This document shows positions 18,722 to 21,181 of a stretch of DNA of 21,181 nt, one piece after another (the first letter of the stretch is position 1; every line of letters starts with the position of its first letter). The stretch is taken from the NCBI GenBank assembly GCA_027596035.1, contig JADGJA010000369.1:1-21181 (forward strand), given 5' to 3'. The translations under genes were made by a program, and so were the position numbers. A model generated the notes under the pieces. The model ran no database searches. It was not told the DNA's origin and saw only the letters and a list, made by a program, of their open reading frames with translations. Source of the stretch: Thoreauomyces humboldtii (taxonomy: Eukaryota > Chytridiomycota > Chytridiomycetes > Spizellomycetales > Powellomycetaceae).

Positions 18722-18740
18722 AGCACCGTCGATTTGGTGA
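18698..18740 (-). repeat. Right terminal inverted repeat
   Basis: Begins CCAAAACACCGTGTAT and ends GTCGATTTGGTGA. It is the reverse complement of 18061-18103 apart from two mismatches. Confidence 0.85.
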
Positions 18741-18856
18741 GTCACAAAAAAAACCTGACGTTCTAGACAGAGTGCGAGCACTTCCAACTGTTTCTCTCCT
18801 TCGATCCCGGAAAGGCGCCGCGGCTGTTCTCCTGCCCACGCAGCGTTGTTCACAAA

Positions 18857-20130
18857 TCACCTGCAGAGCATCTCGTACACACCCTCCCTGCACATGCCGC
18901 CGATCCCGTCCAACTCCACCGTGGGAAGCTGAGCCCACACCAGATGCTTTGTGCCCGATAGGTCCATCCTCGCCGCACTCGTCACACCGTCCGCCAGGAA
19001 CATCCAAAAGTGACCGTTGTTGCAGGATTCGAGGCAGGTCGCGCAGGGCTGCGTCACGTGGTAGCCTATCACGTTGCCGCTGTGAAGGAGGAGGGGAACG
19101 TTAGGTTTGGTCAGAAAGAAGTGTGGGAAGGGGGGGGTGTCCAAGTCTTTACCAGCCAAGGCACGCAACGTCCCGAATTCGGCATCGACAGTTCTGCGTC
19201 ATGTAGTCGTGTTCTACCAGCTGCACTCTGAAGGTGGAGACCGAAATTGAGTTCAAGAGCCAAGGTGGCAGAAAAACTAAAGAGCAACCGTTCTTACTTT
19301 GCTGGTGGAGAGTCAGTCGAGTAAAGTTCCACCTTAAACGGGAAAGCGACAGAAACCAATTAGTTTACAGCAGTTGAAAAGTTTACAATCTTCCAACTCA
19401 CTCGCAGATCTCCAAGCAAGATGGCTTTCATTCCACGGGCACAAACAACGTTCGTGCAATGACGGCAGCTGAGGGTGCACACCATCTTGCTTCGAAACTG
19501 AGGATGGTGGTGTGACACGGCTGTCGGCACCTGAGCTCCTGCTGCCGACGCCCGAGGTCCAGACTGCTGTTGCTGCTGAAACGCACGTTGCATTTGCAGG
19601 TTCTGCTGCTGTTGCTGTTGTAGCATCTGAAGGGATCGGACGGTCGAAGGTGGAGGCTGCTGCTGTTGCTGCTGTCGAGTAGTGGAATTGGGTGGTCCGC
19701 CGTGCGTGAATGTAGTCGTGGTGGACGTGGTGGTTATGGTCACGGTTGGGGAATCGCCGTCGCGAAGGACTCCCCTGACGACGACGGGAGGTTGTTGCGA
19801 AGATGTCATGTCATTGGATGGAGACTCTGGCCACGCTTGCACTTCCGACGTCTGCGGGTAAGGCGCCGAGGAAGGTCGCTGCTGAAGCATCCTGTCGAAC
19901 GGTTGCTGGTCACCGACGCTACCGTTGATCGTAGATGTCGTTGGCGGGGATCGAGCTCGGTTGTGAGGGAACGGTCGGGTGGAACGAGGAACTCCGTTGC
20001 GACGACCATTGTTGGTAGTGCCGTTGCTGTTGCTCGCGGGACTGCCCGAGGATGTGTATGTAAAAGTGGAGGATGGTCTTGCCGCGTGGGCCCTTGGACG
20101 AGGCAGGTATGATGAGGAAGAAGAAGACAT
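18857..20130 (-). CDS. FAM72: FAM72 family zinc-binding protein with long polyQ N-terminal extension, 353 aa, 4 exons
   Basis: Exons: 20130-19402, 19332-19298, 19227-19153, 19079-18857; introns 69-73 bp, GT-AG, phases closing to 354 codons. The last ~140 residues match animal FAM72: MVCTLSCRHCTNVVCARGMK with AILLGDLR (about 216-243), VELYSTDSPPAK (exon 2), [20 protein letters not shown], then PCATCLESCNNGHFWMF. The CxxC pairs (SCRHC, CLGC, CATC) are the expected zinc ligands. The N-terminal ~210 residues have no counterpart in the 149-aa human protein. They are Ser-rich, then Gln/Pro-rich with several polyQ runs (CTG-strand repeats near 19562-19680). In mammals FAM72A binds the nuclear uracil-DNA glycosylase UNG2 and lowers its level; that role in a fungus is inference. 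The ATG at 20130 (MSSSSSSYLPRP) is the first in frame. An upstream GTG-opened stretch was not used. Confidence 0.94.
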
Positions 20131-21181
20131 GACCGAATTCACTATTCCTTTTTCGAGGTTCGAACGATCCTTTGTGGCCGACCGGACAGTGGCAAACGTT
20201 TCCTTCACACTGCGTCTCCTCAGCTACTCTCGATCGCTTGTACCGTCGAGGGCGGCCTGAGGGAAGTGTGAGTGCGGAATTGTTGAGCAAACGCAAAAGG
20301 AAGCGGAAGTCGACGCTGCACCTTTAAATGGCACCACTCCGCCGCGAATATACTCCGGATGACCTCTCAAGCCTTTGCAGCAACTTTTGCCCGGAGATTT
20401 TCTGAGCAATGCAGGTCTACGTCTATATTTAGGCTTCAGGCGATTGTTTTCTCCTTCGATAGCACGCTCGGCGGAGAGCTATGCGTGCTATCGAATTCGC
20501 TGATCCTCCTCTCACATGTGCCGGTTGGATTCTACCAGCGCCCGTTTCACACGCACGACACTCGATTGCAACGCAATCGTAGGCTTTCTTCGTGAGGAGT
20601 CTGCCGCAAACCCTTCCCAGACGAATGTACATACGGCAACGACAAAACCAACGGCCACTTTGTTCATGCATGATAATGCAAACCCTTCTAGGGCAGTTTT
20701 TTGGTAGTCGGATGACTTGCAATTGTACGATTTGTGACAGTCACGGCAATGCTGGACGCCAGCTTGGAACCGATTGGGAAATGTTTCACTCGACAGGTGA
20801 AGACGAGGCACGGAAAGAGTCGCTAAGTAGGCGGTCCTTCGAGCCTCGCATTCGTTAAAGAGTGCTTTGTATCTCAAGCCCGGGAACGTCTGGACTGCAT
20901 ATGATTGCGCGGCCAGAAACTAAATGGGCGTTATTGTATACTGTATTAGAGTACACTACTGATGATTGTTGAGGGAAAAGGCGAGGGGATGCGGGGGGCA
21001 CGTTGGCCTTTATAGTCCTGGGGAGACGAGGTGGCGCAGCAGTGCGCTCGGAAAGAGAAAAAAAGAAAAAAAGGGAAACCCCGCAAGATGCTGTGCCACA
21101 CGCGTTTTCTCAGCTTGCACCGAGCCCTAACCCTAAGCTTTGGATCGCGTCCGTGGCCTCGTCCGAGAAGCCGTCCAAGGG
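20131..21181. other. Gene-free right end: FAM72 upstream region and beyond
   Basis: About 1.05 kb with no gene I can support. It contains the presumed FAM72 promoter (a TTTAAA at 20325-20330 lies ~200 bases upstream of the ATG). Minus-strand frames at 20429-20877 lack family features. From 21055 to 21080 there is an A-rich run, preceded by a box A-like sequence (TGGCGCAGCAGT, 21032-21043) without a box B. A double telomere-type repeat is at 21125-21136. Confidence 0.5.
21125..21136 (-). promoter_or_regulatory. Telobox-like element (CCCTAACCCTAA)
   Basis: Two perfect CCCTAA units, the reverse complement of the element at 11262-11273. Two units followed by unique sequence do not make a telomere. 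It may be a promoter telobox for a gene beyond the right edge. Confidence 0.4.

Larger units (their letters stand above)
18061..18740. mobile_element. Non-autonomous DNA transposon (MITE-like) with 43-bp terminal inverted repeats
   Basis: The first 43 bases (18061-18103) are the reverse complement of the last 43 (18698-18740) at 41 positions; mismatches fall at 18065 and 18079. Just inside both ends, a ~16-bp motif (type CCGTGTGCATAAGATA) recurs, four times in direct orientation on the right arm and twice inverted on the left, as expected of subterminal transposase-binding sites. The 680-bp element encodes nothing recognisable as a transposase. A 220-codon minus-strand frame (18064-18726) nearly fills it but reads through the repeats, so it is probably incidental. 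No clear target-site duplication is visible (flanks GGGTA and GTCAC differ), so the superfamily is undetermined. It sits between the RNF220-like promoter region and the FAM72 3' end. Confidence 0.82.

Noticed and set aside
18857..19168. 103-codon minus-strand frame taken as a complete FAM72 gene
   Set aside because: Its first 29 codons are intron sequence. The true exon starts at 19079 after a CTAAC branch point and TTCACAG acceptor, and the rest of FAM72 lies in three upstream exons.
21026..21110. tRNA-like start: box A-like TGGCGCAGCAGT
   Set aside because: No box B (GGTTCGA) follows within the tRNA range and no cloverleaf can be closed. At most it is a decayed tRNA/SINE fragment next to an A-rich run.
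21125..21181. Chromosome end (telomere)
   Set aside because: Only two CCCTAA units occur, followed by ~45 bases of unique GC-rich sequence.

Overview
The window looks like nuclear DNA of a GC-rich zoosporic (chytrid-like) fungus. The strongest clue is a complete ODAD3/CCDC151 gene, which encodes an outer-dynein-arm docking subunit needed only by organisms with motile cilia. The genes are compact and have canonical GT-AG introns of roughly 60-190 bp, several with CTAAC-like branch points, and most proteins carry Ser/Thr/Gln-rich low-complexity insertions. Five multi-exon genes were reconstructed by hand. In each, the phases close and the joined product aligns with the family across exon borders.

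Layout, left to right: (1) an orphan single-pass membrane protein (123-1334 +). (2) ODAD3 in seven exons (1596-3811 -). (3) A small acidic protein with a canonical PCNA-interacting (PIP) box (4056-4748 +), divergent from ODAD3. (4) A polyQ protein with a possible Hsp20/alpha-crystallin-like C-terminus (5733-7190 +). (5) Tail to tail with it, a membrane-anchored BAG-domain protein resembling yeast Snl1 (7526-8335 -). (6) A KIAA0930/DUF2045 family protein in three exons (9065-10898 -). (7) A secreted plant-type haem peroxidase (11972-13282 +). (8) RPA2, the 32-kDa replication protein A subunit, in seven exons (13558-15015 +). (9) Tail to tail with RPA2, an RNF220-type RING E3 ligase in seven exons (15146-16864 -). 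(10) A non-autonomous DNA transposon (MITE-like) with 43-bp terminal inverted repeats (18061-18740). (11) FAM72 in four exons with a long polyQ N-terminus (18857-20130 -).

These are independent eukaryotic genes, not an operon or island. Two themes recur. ODAD3, RNF220, KIAA0930 and FAM72 are best known from animals and are absent, as far as I know, from most Dikarya, as expected for an early-diverging flagellated fungus. In addition, a PIP-box protein, RPA2 and FAM72 all belong to, or plausibly touch, the replication/uracil-repair machinery. No rRNA, convincing tRNA or CRISPR was found. Two exact double telomere-type repeats (GGGTTA x2) lie in non-coding DNA, one of them near the right edge.
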